23,626 nucleotides of DNA from Cladosporium sp. IMV 00045. Lineage: Eukaryota; Ascomycota; Dothideomycetes; Cladosporiales; Cladosporiaceae. Under the pieces are notes generated by a model. That model searched no databases. It was not told the DNA's origin and saw nothing but the letters and a program-made list of their open reading frames with translations. The DNA is taken from contig MSJI02000327.1 in assembly GCA_001931905.2 (NCBI GenBank), positions 1 through 23,626 on the forward strand. The letters run 5' to 3'. The translations under genes and the position numbers were made by a program. The first letter of the stretch is position 1; each line of letters opens with the position of its first letter. Positions 1 to 10,489 of this stretch are shown here, one piece after another.

Positions 1-10
1 AAAGAAGAAG

Positions 11-34
11 GAAAGAAAGAAAGAAAGAAAGAAA
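11..34. repeat. (GAAA)6 microsatellite
   Basis: Six perfect tandem GAAA units sit inside a longer purine-rich stretch at the left edge of the window. This is a simple sequence repeat in probable intron or 5' leader DNA of the first gene, and its length is likely to vary between strains. Confidence 0.9.
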
Positions 35-95
35 TAAAGAATCAAAATTGAAAATTAAAAGTAAACGATCCCATCCTAACCACCCCAAAACACAG

Positions 96-628
96 TCGGC
101 CTCATCTCCCTCATGACCTCAAACGGCACTCTCAACCTCGAAACGCACACTTTCAAGCTCCTCTTCTCGCGCCGCCAACACGTCCTCCCCAGCCCGACAT
201 CCTCATCACCAACAGGCGCAGGATCTCCCAACCCCTCCAAGTCCGTCTGGCGCTGTCTCGCCGCCCTCACACCAACACCCGAACCGGACGACGGAACGCG
301 CCTGGTCGCCACGCTCGTCGCCATAGACGACAAAGGTGCTATTAAGGTGAAAATTGAGCCGGAAGCCGATGGCAGAGATGTGCCCGAGGCGTTTCGGGCG
401 TTCAAGAAGGATGTCGAGATGAGGCTGGAGAGGTTGTTGAGGGATGTGCCTGACGGGGGTGGGGAGGGGGGCGGGCGTGCTGGTGCTGGTGCTGGGAGTG
501 GGAATGGGAGGAAGGCGGGGCAGAGGGGAGGGCAGAGTGAGAGGGAGATGGTGCAGGCTACGGTGAGGAAGGCGGAAGGGGAGCTAGTGGATGCGCCGCC
601 GGCTTATGGGGATGTGAAGAGGGGGTGA
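96..628 (+). CDS. Unrecognised protein, probable last exon of a gene starting left of the window
   Basis: I do not recognise this gene. An open frame runs to a stop at 626-628. The first in-frame ATG is at 113 but has a poor context (C at -3). Upstream, a CTAAC branch-like site (76-80) followed 15 nt later by CACAG (91-95) looks like an intron end, so I read 96 as the start of the final exon, with an in-frame stop at 77-79 lying in the intron. If 113 is the true start the protein has 171 residues. The visible protein has a moderately conserved-looking N-terminal half with a Lys/Glu-rich helix (residues about 75-115 from Met113), then a Gly/Arg/Ala low-complexity stretch, and a C-terminal PPAY motif that resembles a PPxY WW-domain ligand. 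It is convergent with the beta-glucosidase gene. Coding is likely; function is unknown. Confidence 0.55.
455..475 (+). other. Potential G-quadruplex in coding strand
   Basis: Four G-runs (5, 4, 6 and 3 G) are separated by single-base loops (T, A, C). It lies in the Gly-rich part of the first ORF. The pattern fits the usual G-quadruplex rule with very short loops, but folding is inferred only from sequence. Confidence 0.5.
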
Positions 629-794
629 TGTTTTTCTCGTGTTTCTTCATCTTCTTCAATGGTGTTCCATTATGATGTAGCTTCGTTCAGTATCTAATTG
701 ATCTTTCCAAAGCGTACATCTTTCGTAATCGTGTCTATGCACTATTAAAGAGCGTACTCGGTCGAGCCGAATCCTGTTACTTATACAACCTAAC

Positions 795-3738
795 TCATGC
801 TCTTGCGTAATGCTTGCTCGGAGGTGGGTAACTCTCTGGCGAGCCCGCAAGGTTCAGCGCACCGCTCAGTGGGAGGTTGCGGCTCGAGCTACCGACGTAA
901 GCGGTCTTGGGGTAGTCGGAGATAACCCTGTACGTTGTCAGCAAGCTACTTCTAGGAATGGTGGTTAGAAGGATCACTTACCAATCCTGGGCAACAGTGT
1001 CCCAGTTAGCGAGATCTCTGTAGGTGAGGTCGAACTCGAACGTCTCAGTCGCACCGACCTCAATGCCTTTGCGGTCAAAGTTCCTGAGGACGCGAACAGC
1101 GTCATTGGGGCCACCGAGGCTGACATAAAGTTGGGCAACCTCGTCACCTGCAACTTCGCCATCGTTGGTGATATCCACAGAAACGGTGAAAAGAACCTCG
1201 TAGAGGCCAGGGTTGCCACCAAGGCTGCTGTCAGAGCCGGCAGGCACACGAGGCTGCGGGCTGCCATCGTAGCCGCCCTGAGGGAGGGTGTGGTTAGAAC
1301 CATAGTGAGGGTCGTTGCTTGCTGTCCTGAGATCGGTGCTGTTGAGGCAGGGGTAGATATAAGCAAAGACGAATTCGAAGCCCTCTGGGCAAAGATAATC
1401 GGCAGTCCGGTTGCTGATAGTGCCAAGAATAGGTGCAGGCTCGGTCTCGCCGGTGGTGGGAGTGTATGGTGCGGCCTCCTGCGCAGTGATTTGCAGGTTG
1501 GAGTAAGAGAAGCTGGTGTAAGAAAGACCGAAGCCGAACTCGTAGACGGGAGTCTCATTGAAACGATCAAAGTAGCGGTAGTCAATGAAGATGCCTTCAA
1601 CGAAGTTGTCCTGGGGAGGGCCTTCGCCGTTGTTTGGCTCGTAGATGATGTCGGAAGGACCGTAAGAGTCACGAGTCAAGCCCCAGGTGAAGGGAGACTT
1701 TCCACCTGGATTGACCTTGCCGTAGAGAATATCGGTGATGGCGTTGCCGGACTCCTGACCAGGAAGACCGGCCCAGATGATGGCAGTGATGTTCTCGTGC
1801 TCGTACCAAGGCTCAACCAAAACCGCACCGACAGTGTGCATGACAACAATAGTGTTGTTGCACTCTGACGCAACGTTTCTAATGAGCTCATCTCCGTCGC
1901 CCCACAGGGTCAGGTTGTTCCTGTCACCCATATTGCCATCGAATGTGATGTATTCCTCGCCAGCACCGGAGTTGGCAAAGACAATACAGGCACCGCCAAC
2001 TTGGGAGACGCGGTGAGCGAGGGCAGCTTGCTGTGTGTAAGCCCAGTTGTCGATGACGCTCTCGATAGAGCCGCCGTTCTTCAGAACCTCGAACTTGATA
2101 GCCTCAAGGGGCGTAACGAGGTACGGGAAGTTGGCTTTGAAAGTGTTAATTCTTGTCTCTGCCGAATCGATAGTAGTATTGCCCAGAACTTACCAGTGCC
2201 ACTGCCCCAGCCCATCGCGTATGTTCCATTATTGCAGCCACGATCAGGGCAACCGTTCGGACCCCATGGGTTCTCGCTTGCGTCGGCGCCGAAGACGGTA
2301 GTGAGTTTCTCGTGGCCGGTGAGGGGAAGAGCGCCATTGTTCTTGAGCAGGACGGTGCCATCAGTGGCAACCTTTCGGATGGCTTGTACGTGGTCGTTGC
2401 GAACGTCAACATGGTCGTTGATGCGGGTGTAGGCCTCCTCGGCGTATGCGTGCTGGAAGCCGAATGTGTCTTGAGACCAAGAAGAGAAGTTCGGGCCATC
2501 TTCGAGTCGGTTGGTGGGGCGGTCGACGTAGTACCATGCTGCAACCACGCGGACTGCCATGTCGTCCAGGCGCCACTGCGGGACGGTGCCGTTGAGCACA
2601 GCGACGGTCAGATTGGGACCCTGACATACAGTTAGTCCGGGTGACTCTAATGTGAGTGTCATATTCGTAACTCACCCAGTACGATGTAGTACTGTCAAAG
2701 GCCACGTCACCAGGCATGGTCAGATCAAGACCAGCCAAAGCACTAGAGACGCCGGAGTGCTGAGCAGCCCAGTCACTCACGATGAAGCCCTGGAAACCCA
2801 GCTGGTTCTTGAGGACATAGTTTTGCAGGTAAGAGTTCTGACAAGCGTAGCTGTTGTTGATTTGATTGTAGGCGCACTAGAATCGCTTAGTATGTAAGAG
2901 TAAGAGAGAATGAGGCGACTGTCTTACCATGATCGAACCAGTACCCGCGCGGACAGCGTCGGCGAACGGCCAGGCGTAGAGTTCATGCTACACATTGTTA
3001 GCGAATGTGTTGGATTCGATCGTAATCTCAACTCACCAGAGTAGCATCGTCAATGTTGGCCGAGATAGAATCGCTGATGTTAGGGCCACCTTGACGGAAG
3101 TGTTCTTGTTCGTTGCCGATGTAGTGCTTGGTGCAAGCAATGACACCCGCATCTTGAATTCCCTTTACCGTTTCGTACACACCAACACCAGACAGGACAG
3201 GGTCAGGCGAGAAGCCTTCCCAATTGCGTCCACCGGCAGGGTGTCTTCCGAGAGGTCCAATGGAAGGGCCGAGCTGGACATCAATGCCTTTCTGACGATG
3301 TTCGACACCCATGTCGTGGCCACGGAGGTAGAAGAGCTCTCGGTCCCACGTTGCACCGACGGTGATACCAGCCGGAAACGCAGAGACGAAGTCGGCGAAT
3401 CGAACACCCAACGGTGAGTCTTGTAGGCAGAGTGCCTGGAATCCAAGTCTTGGGATGGCGCCAGTGTTGCCGACACATTTCTCGCCTTCCCAACCAACAC
3501 CAGTGGTCAAGTTGACTTTCTCCAGCAGGGTGAGCTGTGATACAAATTCCCGGGCTTGAGCATAGGCAGCATCCCAATCACCCAAACCTTCACCCCATGG
3601 AGAAGGGTACTTTGGGGGAGATGTCTGACCAGAGACCGCGCCAGGGTTGTTGAAGACAGGTTGACTAGAGTTCGTTCCATTCTGAGCGAGGGCAAGTGGC
3701 AGAGCTGCCAGTAAGGCGGTCGAGCGTAGGAGGCCCAT
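795..3738 (-). CDS. bglA: Secreted GH3 beta-glucosidase (six exons, 891 aa)
   Basis: This is a glycoside hydrolase family 3 beta-glucosidase, predicted to release glucose from cellobiose and other beta-glucosides outside the cell. Exons on the minus strand: 3738-3037, 2987-2928, 2876-2676, 2620-2194, 2134-982 and 927-795. The five introns are 49-59 nt with GT..AG ends, and joined frames give 891 residues, slightly longer than Aspergillus BglA (about 860). A signal peptide covers residues 1-18 and ends ALA. The N-terminal barrel contains KHYIGNEQEH, and GFIVSDW places the nucleophile at about Asp289. GAGEEY near 523 aligns, from memory, with the family acid/base Glu. A fibronectin-III-like domain occupies about 770-870. 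No clear TATA box lies just upstream. The start is fixed by the signal peptide. The gene is divergent from the GNAT gene, and a pair of CreA-like sites lies about 0.6 kb upstream. Confidence 0.93.
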
Positions 3739-4346
3739 GCTGACGAAGACGACCGATCGTCAACGGCTTTGCAGAGGAAGCTGCTAAGTAAGAGGTGCTG
3801 AAGATACAGCCGCTGGGATGATAAATCTCCAGTGAGGCAAGATGTGCAAGTAAGACAAAAGCGTGGGTTGCAATGCTCTGCACAGGCGGAATGCAGCTTA
3901 TTTGTACTGCTCCAAAATTGTATGATGATCCATCGATGAGGTAGCTGGGCGAAATTAATCGATCAAGCGAGCTCTGAGCTCCAAACATGCATATCGCCTG
4001 CAGGTGCCGGTCCCCGCACCTACCCTTAGTGTTGCTGGGCATAGATTCGAGGAAGAAAGTGATTCCCACGATGCCAAATGGGGAAAGAGCTGCGTCGTTC
4101 ACGATGCAAGACCCAGGTCACTAGCCTGGATAAAGGGACATTGGCACAAGCACAGCAAGGGCGGCAGTAAGTGGCAGACCCGTGTCCGAAGGCCGGTGGA
4201 GCAAAAGAATTGCTGGCGAGACTAGGCATTATTGCGTGTGTTTCCTTGGTTGCAGGACATCGTGATTCTTCCCCTCATCATCATCGGAGGTCGGCCGTGG
4301 TGCAATTTCACTTCAGATCTTGCCCTGATGTTATTTCTCCACAAAC

Positions 4347-4361
4347 CCCCAGGATCCCCAG
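4347..4361 (-). promoter_or_regulatory. Tandem CreA-like sites (CTGGGG x2)
   Basis: On the minus strand CTGGGG occurs twice, at 4361-4356 and 4352-4347, three bases apart. CTGGGG fits the carbon-catabolite repressor consensus SYGGRG, and closely spaced pairs are the arrangement usually reported as functional. They lie about 610-620 bp upstream of the GH3 start on its coding strand. The role is inferred from motif and context. Confidence 0.35.
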
Positions 4362-4778
4362 TCTTAGCAATCATGGAGAAATAGCTTTCAAGTCGAAACA
4401 CTCTTTACCCTGAACAAATTGGCTTTTTCGTCGGTTCATGCTACAGCAATCTTGTGTACCGTCACATCTGGCACAAGGGAGAAAAGCCGTGATCCAAGAC
4501 AGCGGATGCAGTGGCCGGGTTTGCAGGCGCACTTACCGTACCTGGTGCCTGGCCTGCAGCTATGTGCGGGGGTGTGAGTGAGGCAGGTTGCACTGGCGAG
4601 CCGCGGTGAAGCGTGAGAAATCTTGGATATGCACCGGCTTGGCCTGATCGGCCATGGGCGACTAGAGGGGAGGTCGCATTTCCGTGAATTTAAACATCCC
4701 TACCAGGACGAGGCATTTTAACGTGCCGTGGCTGACACGATGGATCGAGACTTGATCCGCAGCTCCACTCCCTGACAT

Positions 4779-4785
4779 TTTAGCC
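4779..4785 (-). promoter_or_regulatory. XlnR-like GGCTAAA motif
   Basis: GGCTAAA reads on the minus strand, about 1.04 kb upstream of the GH3 gene. It matches the binding motif of the xylanolytic/cellulolytic activator XlnR/Xyr1. The motif is short and distant, so it may be chance. Confidence 0.2.
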
Positions 4786-5170
4786 TGGTGACCTCGGTTG
4801 TCTGCTTCGCTCTCGCTCATCGACTACCTCGAAGGCATAGTATCGCATTGCCGGCCCGGCGAGCCTCCAGCGAAATCAATGACATTGTGTTCCAAGCTGC
4901 GGGGATGATGTTGGCGTGCATGGACTGCGCATGTCCCAAGTTCTGCCTCGTCGATCGTGATGGCCGTTGTGGTGCGACGTCTGATGTTATGAAGCCGTGG
5001 ATGAAGTGTGACCAAGCTTCGCTTCTCCGCAATGGCTTTTGGTGGCGAGAGTTTGTTGTCGTCTTCTTTCACTTTCACGTCACATCCTTCGGCGTCTTTT
5101 TGTGTACAACGCGAGGTTGCAACCCGAGGCTGCCCCATTGAATCTTCGGTGGCTCGAATGGGCTGAACCA

Positions 5171-5185
5171 CTCGTGAGTCACGAG
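5171..5185 (+). promoter_or_regulatory. Palindrome with AP-1/CpcA (Gcn4)-type TGAGTCA site
   Basis: A 15-bp palindrome (CTCGTGA-G-TCACGAG) contains a perfect TGAGTCA at 5175-5181, the core bound by Gcn4/CpcA and AP-1-like bZIP factors. A TGACTC half-match follows at 5187-5192. It lies about 230 bp upstream of the GNAT start, a plausible promoter distance. Binding is inferred. Confidence 0.45.
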
Positions 5186-5409
5186 ATGACTCGCCGGCCG
5201 CCGTATCAGGACACCTGAAGATGGGCTCGCTTGCAAGAGGTCGTATCTGTTGAAGGATCCATTTCCTATCAAAGCCGACAAATCGCGTCATTCGAGATGT
5301 CCCATCATATCTGTAGACTGATCTCGCCGCAGGTCAAGGCATCAACATAACCAAAACTCCACCACCACCACTCTGCCACTTACTACTAAAACAGAAAGAC
5401 AACCCCACC

Positions 5410-6033
5410 ATGGCCAAACGCAACATCTGGCGCTCGCAGCGCCTCATCTACCGCCCCGTCGAAGACACCGACGAGCCCTTCCTCCAATCCCTCAACCGCG
5501 ACAGCTCAGAAAGCTACCAACAAGCCACCTTCCTCCTGCCCGTGCCACAAGGCAAGCTCGGCGCTCAAAAGCACCGCGAAGGCCTCCAAGCCAGCCTTCT
5601 CGGCTGCATCGTCTGCCTGCCCGCGCCGTTGTCGCCCGAAACAACCACCACTACCACTACCACAGGACCATCATCGGCACCAGCCTCCCCCATCCCCATC
5701 GGCACCATCTCGCTCACAGCCACGGAGCCTCTCAAAGCGCACCACCGCAACACCAACATCGGCGTGAACGTCTCCTCGCCCTACCAGGGCCAGGGCTACG
5801 GCTCCGAGGCCATCGTGTGGGTGCTGGACTGGGCTTTCCGGCACGCGAACATGCACCGTGTGGGCATCTCGGCGCACGAGTGGAACGAGGGCGCCGTCCG
5901 GTTGTACCAGCGGCTGGGGTTTGTGGTCGAGGGGAGGCGGAGGGAGGTCGTGTGGTATGATGGCGCGTGGCATGATGAGGTGCTTATGGCGATGTTGGAG
6001 GGGGAGTGGAGGGAGAGGTATGCGGGGAAGTAG
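5410..6033 (+). CDS. GNAT N-acetyltransferase, RimJ/RimL-like (207 aa, single exon)
   Basis: The protein belongs to the Gcn5-related N-acetyltransferase fold (Acetyltransf_3 type), which moves an acetyl group from acetyl-CoA to an amine. Opening motif RSQRLIYRPVEDTDEPFL matches the usual first strand and helix. The acetyl-CoA loop is YQGQGYGSEAI (residues 125-135, Q-x-x-G-x-G/A pattern), and motif B is NEGAVRLYQRLGF (159-171), followed by the typical final strands. A Thr/Pro/Ser-rich low-complexity insert lies at about 76-97, between the first and second halves of the fold. The start has an excellent context (CACCATGG). There is no signal peptide, so it is likely cytosolic or nuclear. The substrate cannot be told. 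It is convergent with the GH31 gene, 203 nt away. G-rich codon runs occur near the end. Confidence 0.88.
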   Translation: MAKRNIWRSQRLIYRPVEDTDEPFLQSLNRDSSESYQQATFLLPVPQGKLGAQKHREGLQASLLGCIVCLPAPLSPETTTTTTTTGPSSAPASPIPIGTISLTATEPLKAHHRNTNIGVNVSSPYQGQGYGSEAIVWVLDWAFRHANMHRVGISAHEWNEGAVRLYQRLGFVVEGRRREVVWYDGAWHDEVLMAMLEGEWRERYAGK

Positions 6034-6236
6034 GGGGAGGGGAATAAGTAGAGTGGTGGAAGGGATGGGTGTCACGGGAGAATTTTGGGAGAGTGTGGTC
6101 ATGCAAACATATACGTTTTCTACTTGTCTCGTAGCGATTTTATAGATTAGTGTCGTTAAGCAAATCTGCCACCCTCTTGTGATAATTGGATGGCGCAGAC
6201 CTCGCAATGACAACATCTATTGGACGTTCATATCAA

Positions 6237-9219
6237 TCATGCAATCGTAGCCTCGTGCTTGCCAGTCAATGGCACATCAACGTGAAGCACCAATTTCTTG
6301 TTGTCCTCGTCGTAGTCTGCATCCTCAGAGCCTTCAGGCTTGGAATCCACGCCAAGGAGAGTGATGGTCTCAACACTCACGCCGGCATCGTACTCGAACG
6401 AGCCGGTCATGCTGAACTTGCCATCCTTGTACTCGAAATCGATCTCTGAGACGGTGTCTTGCTCGACCGAGATACCGTCATCAAGGTACAGAGAGCCCTC
6501 CGCCGAGCCGTCGAGGCCGGGAGCGATTACGATGTTGAATCCCTTGGTGCGCAACGCAGTGGTGGTGTTGGTGCCTTCCACGCGCTGAGGGTAGACAATG
6601 CCTCCCTTGTAGTGGACTGTGATGTCGGTGAAGTCAACCTCCGCCGTGACGTACTCGCCTTGTCCGCGGACAGGCTTGCCAGTGCCCCATTCGTAGAAGA
6701 TGTCGTCGGGGAGGTAGTAGTTGACAGTGGTGCTGTTCTCTTCGGTGACAGGGCTGACGAGGATGCCGTCACCCAAGAAGAGTTGCAGGTCGATGGGATA
6801 AGTGTTGGTGTCCTCAGGGTAGTTGAAGAACAGCGGGTTCAGGGTCGGAAGACCGGTCTGGTTCTGTTTATACACGGCGGTGTAAAGGTAGTCCAAGAGC
6901 TGGTACCTGATCGACATGGCGTTCTTAGCAGCCTCAGCGACCATGGGCCAGCGGTAGGCTTCTTGGGAGTTGGCGCTGATCTCAGCGTGGTTACGGTAGA
7001 ATGGGTAAGCCAGAGCACCGAGAGTGAACCATCTGGCGCACAGAGTCTCAGTGACGTTGCCGCCAAAACCGCAGACATCCGGTCCAACGACGGGAATCTG
7101 GTATAGACTTGCCATTTGCAGAATCTGCGAGATCGAGAAGCGGTACTGGAACCACTCAGAAAGGTTGTCGCCGAGCCAGTGAGACACATCTTTTCCAGAG
7201 CCCGCAAAGGTACTCCTAGTGATGACAAGAGCACGGTCGTCTGGGCGTCTGGCACGCATAGAGTTGTGAGAGTGAGAGGACATCATAGCGCCGTAAAGGT
7301 TGTGAGTGTCGTACTGAGTCCAGTCGTCCGATTGTACAAGATCCGTGTCAGCAGTGCCGTCAGCGAGAGTCGGGCCGGCACCGTTCTGGATCATGTAGGG
7401 CGGGCGGATGAGCTCGCGGTTCGGAAGACCCTTGCACTCGTCTGGGCCACAGCCAGAGCCATTCTGGCCGCCGTTCTGCCAGCGGCCACCACGCTTGCCG
7501 GGACCGCCCTGGCCCCAGTTGTGGTTGCCAGACCTCCAGCGACCAGCGCCACGACCGCGGCGACCTTTGTTGGTTTCACGCTTGGTCATGGCGACTTCAC
7601 GCTTGTCCGAGCCTCCAGAGGCGAAGTTAGGCTGAAGACTGGCGGGGAAGCCAGGGATCGGAGCATCCGGGCCATCTCTGACGGGTGGTGGCTCTGGAGG
7701 GTCACCATCAGCTTCGGCAAAGGCCTCGGGTGTGGTGTTGTTGCCGGGGTAAGGACGGTTGTAGAAGTTGGCAGGCTACAATTGAGATTAGCATACATCT
7801 CTTAGCATGGGAAAGGACTTTTGGTAATCTTACCTCGTTCATGTCAATCCACAGACCATCAATGTCAGGGCCGTTCGTTCCATCGAAGAAGTTCAGGAAT
7901 TGCTCATCCCAGTATTGTTGGGAGTTAGGATGGAACCAATCGGGGAAGTACGAAGGACCGGCCCACACAACACCCTGATATTCGGTGCCATTTGCCTCCT
8001 TCATGAAGGTGTCATAGCGAAGACCCTCGTCCAATGCGGGGTTTGACTCCTTGTAGTAAACAGCAGGGTCCACCATGACGATGTACTTCTGATCCCTAGA
8101 GTGGATGGTATCGACGAGGTCCTTCACCAAGTGAGCCGGGAATCTCTCCGGGTCAAGCGTGAAGATACGGCGACGGTCCATGTAGTCGACTGCAGACGAT
8201 GGTTAGTAAAAACACATCTAAGAAATGGAGAAACATGGCAACTTACTGTCAGTCCACATGGTCTCGAGAGGAACACCAGCCTCCGAATAGTTCGCAACAA
8301 CAGCTGCAACTTCGTACACATCTTGATAGCCATACTTGCATTGATGGAAGCCGAGACCCCAGTATGGTACCATCAAGGGATGCTTGGCAATTTCAGCATA
8401 CTGGGTGGCAACATCGCGAGGCGATGGCCCAGCGATGAAGTAGAAGTCAAGGACACCGCCGATGATGTTGTACTCGAGGTATTGACCGCCCGAGTTGTCG
8501 ATGTAGATATCCATTCCATTCGAGTTGAGGAGGAAGACTCCGTGGGTGGCGTTTCCTCTGTGGTCGAAGTAGATGGGATGAGCACCGTAGAGGTTCTCCC
8601 CCTGCGGCGTGCCATATGCGTCGCGTGTGTAGATGGTACGGGTGTAGTTGGTGGCATTCAGCATGAAGTTGTCGCTGTGCTCGCCGAGACCGTACAGGTG
8701 GGGCTCCTCTGGCAGATGAGTCTTGAGGTAGACATATTGGCTCTCGAAGACCAGCTTGTCACCGCTAGTATCGAACAGCACCTCTCCTGTGTCGGTGCGA
8801 GAGACTGAGAAGGAGAATGGGTCGGCCTTGAAGTCGAACTTCAGCTTGGAGTCATGTGGAGAACACCATTGACCGAATCCAGGACGGGGGAAAACCTCAT
8901 CAGGCACCTGGTAGACGGTGTTGTTGGCGTCTTTGATCTTGACGTGAAGGCGATCACTGGTCTGGTATTCGACTTCGAGCTTCAAGTCAGGAAGGTCGGT
9001 ACCAAAGACATTGCAAGCCGGTCCTGCAAGTGAGAGATCGGCGTAGAATCCTGAGCGTGTCTCATGGTGGTTCTTCGCAACATAGCCGGGACACTGCGAA
9101 AGATCTTTCTCGTAAAGGTCGCGACCGGGGCCGTCGAGGTCTTCAACGCCGGCAGCACTTTGAGCGATGACAACACCGCCAAAGGCCACTGCCGACGTGA
9201 GCAGCTTCTTGATGGACAT
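6237..9219 (-). CDS. agdC: Secreted GH31 alpha-glucosidase, AgdC type (three exons, 955 aa)
   Basis: A glycoside hydrolase family 31 enzyme, expected to release glucose from maltose, starch fragments or related glucosides outside the cell. Exons on the minus strand: 9219-8247, 8189-7834 and 7775-6237, with introns of 57 and 58 nt. The joined protein has 955 residues. I chose the Met at 9219 because it begins a good signal peptide ([15 protein letters not shown]...) and because the upstream in-frame ATG at 9288 overlaps the TATA box. Family marks are LYGLGEH, HQCKYGY, WTDIDYM, the nucleophile motif WIDMNE (Asp440), RSTFAGSG and HWLGDN (acid/base about Asp646), and CGFGGN. The N-terminus resembles Aspergillus AgdC (CPGY...). 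Residues about 500-567 form an odd Gly/Arg-rich basic insert with three Lys-Arg pairs. Exact specificity is uncertain. Confidence 0.93.
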
Positions 9220-9287
9220 GTTGAAGCCTTGTGCAAAAGAGAGTATGAACTGGCTTGCATCGTTGTGTAACACATCCATTGCTACCA

Positions 9288-9294
9288 TTTTATA
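9288..9294 (-). promoter_or_regulatory. TATA box of the GH31 gene
   Basis: TATAAAA reads on the minus strand, 69 bp before the chosen ATG at 9219. Its position suits a core promoter. It overlaps the more distal in-frame ATG at 9288, which argues against that ATG as the start codon. Confidence 0.55.
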
Positions 9295-9376
9295 TGCCTA
9301 CCTCATGTTTCGTGCCAAGCAGGATCGTCGGCGTGCGGTCACAATGGCATTGCAATATTGCCCAGACATCCGGAAT

Positions 9377-9534
9377 CTCCACACGGGGGAGAAAGTGTAT
9401 GTTGACATAACGACGTCCAACAATTACTGTTTCCGTCATTGAAGAGGCTCCTGCGATGTCGTCGGCGGCTTTTTCGGGGATCGATTCTCATTCGCCCCGC
9501 TTTACAACCATCGATCTCCAGAAATGATCTCCAC
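9377..9534 (-). promoter_or_regulatory. Cluster of CreA-like sites upstream of the GH31 gene
   Basis: Four matches to SYGGRG read on the minus strand: GTGGAG (9377-9382), GCGGGG (9495-9500), CTGGAG (9516-9521) and GTGGAG (9529-9534). Three fall within 40 bp, about 275-315 bp upstream of the start. The motif is degenerate, so single hits mean little; the density and the adjacent carbohydrate gene make carbon-catabolite repression plausible. Confidence 0.35.
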
Positions 9535-10489
9535 AGAGGATGGACGAAATGAGGGGTAATAACACAACTAGAAAGCATAAAACCTGCATAGAGCGTAGCT
9601 TGTGATGCTTGGGATCCGAGTCAAGCCTTCTCAGCGATATATTCGCCGACAGTAGAGCCGATACTTGCATCTTCTCTCGTTCTTCTCCACGTCCTGGTGA
9701 AGCTGAAAGCCACGCGATGCGGAGTTGAGCGGAGTGCAGACGAAGCGAAGCGGAGGGAGGGCTGATGGAAAACCCGGTGGCTGTGAACATGAGCCTACCG
9801 ACCGAAAAGGTGAATCGGTCTTGTTATATTGCGCTTGTCTGTATGCATGTAAGAGTGTATGCGATGCCTCCTCGTATTCAGTAGGATGCAGCAATATTGA
9901 CATGTCATCGTCACCCAGTCAAAAGCCTTAGTGGACTGTGTAACCTTGAGATGCTACAACAAACGGCACGACTTGCTTCAGGAGGCCCGCATGCTGAAAG
10001 AAGTGCTGTCGTCGGTCAACTATGTGGGTCGACAATGGTTGATGCCACAGCAATAATCATCTGTTTCTCTGCCGCCGTGGGTCATCTCTCCGCAAGACCT
10101 CTGCTCCGTATGCACTGTGCGATCGAGGCAGTGAGTCCGTCTCCTGGCGACTTTTCGAAGCCACTCGTATTATCAAAGCATCCACGGCCAGTTGCCTGGG
10201 CCGATTGGGCAAGAAGAAGACGCAGGTAAGTGCAATCCACTCGCCTTGCCGCTACTTTCAAGTGGCTCGCAACACCGGTCCGCCTGGTGGATGGGTGCAT
10301 GGTGGTCGGATTGGTTCCTTTTAAAAGGCAGGGAAGGCAAATGAGACTAGCAAGGAGCGCGAGAGCGAACTGAATTCCAATCATGAGATTTGAAAGCTGT
10401 TGAACAGCTCTTCAGATCTAAAGTTGCAAACAAAAGCCGGCGAAACCTGCAGGATCTCGGTGTTAGAAGTTGATGGAGGTCAGCGGTGC

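Larger units (their letters stand above)
3739..5409. other. Divergent intergenic region between GH3 and GNAT genes
   Basis: This 1.67 kb holds no convincing gene. Short open frames on both strands lack family features, signal peptides or good starts. The notable elements are two CreA-like boxes (4347-4361), one XlnR-like GGCTAAA (4779-4785, minus) and a palindrome containing TGAGTCA (5171-5185). The last 80 bases before the GNAT start are rich in C and A, as is common for fungal 5' leaders. Confidence 0.7.

Noticed and set aside
1131..1868. 245-codon plus-strand frame
   Set aside because: Lies antisense to the large GH3 exon. It is a by-product of coding bias and has no family features.
4788..5141. 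117-codon Cys-containing plus-strand frame in the GH3/GNAT spacer
   Set aside because: It opens at a GTG, lacks a signal peptide and family resemblance, and overlaps equally long minus-strand frames.
6459..7106. 215-codon plus-strand frame
   Set aside because: Antisense shadow of the GH31 third exon.
8101..8808. 235-codon plus-strand frame
   Set aside because: Antisense to the GH31 gene and crosses its first intron. No independent support.
9220..9288. 23-residue N-terminal extension of the GH31 protein
   Set aside because: Its ATG overlaps the TATA box, and the downstream Met starts a proper signal peptide.
10082..10384. Minus-strand 100-codon frame with a hydrophobic N-terminus, a possible small secreted protein
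   Set aside because: Poor start context (C at -3), no recognisable family, few Cys, low-complexity basic remainder, and an overlapping frame on the other strand. It looks like chance.
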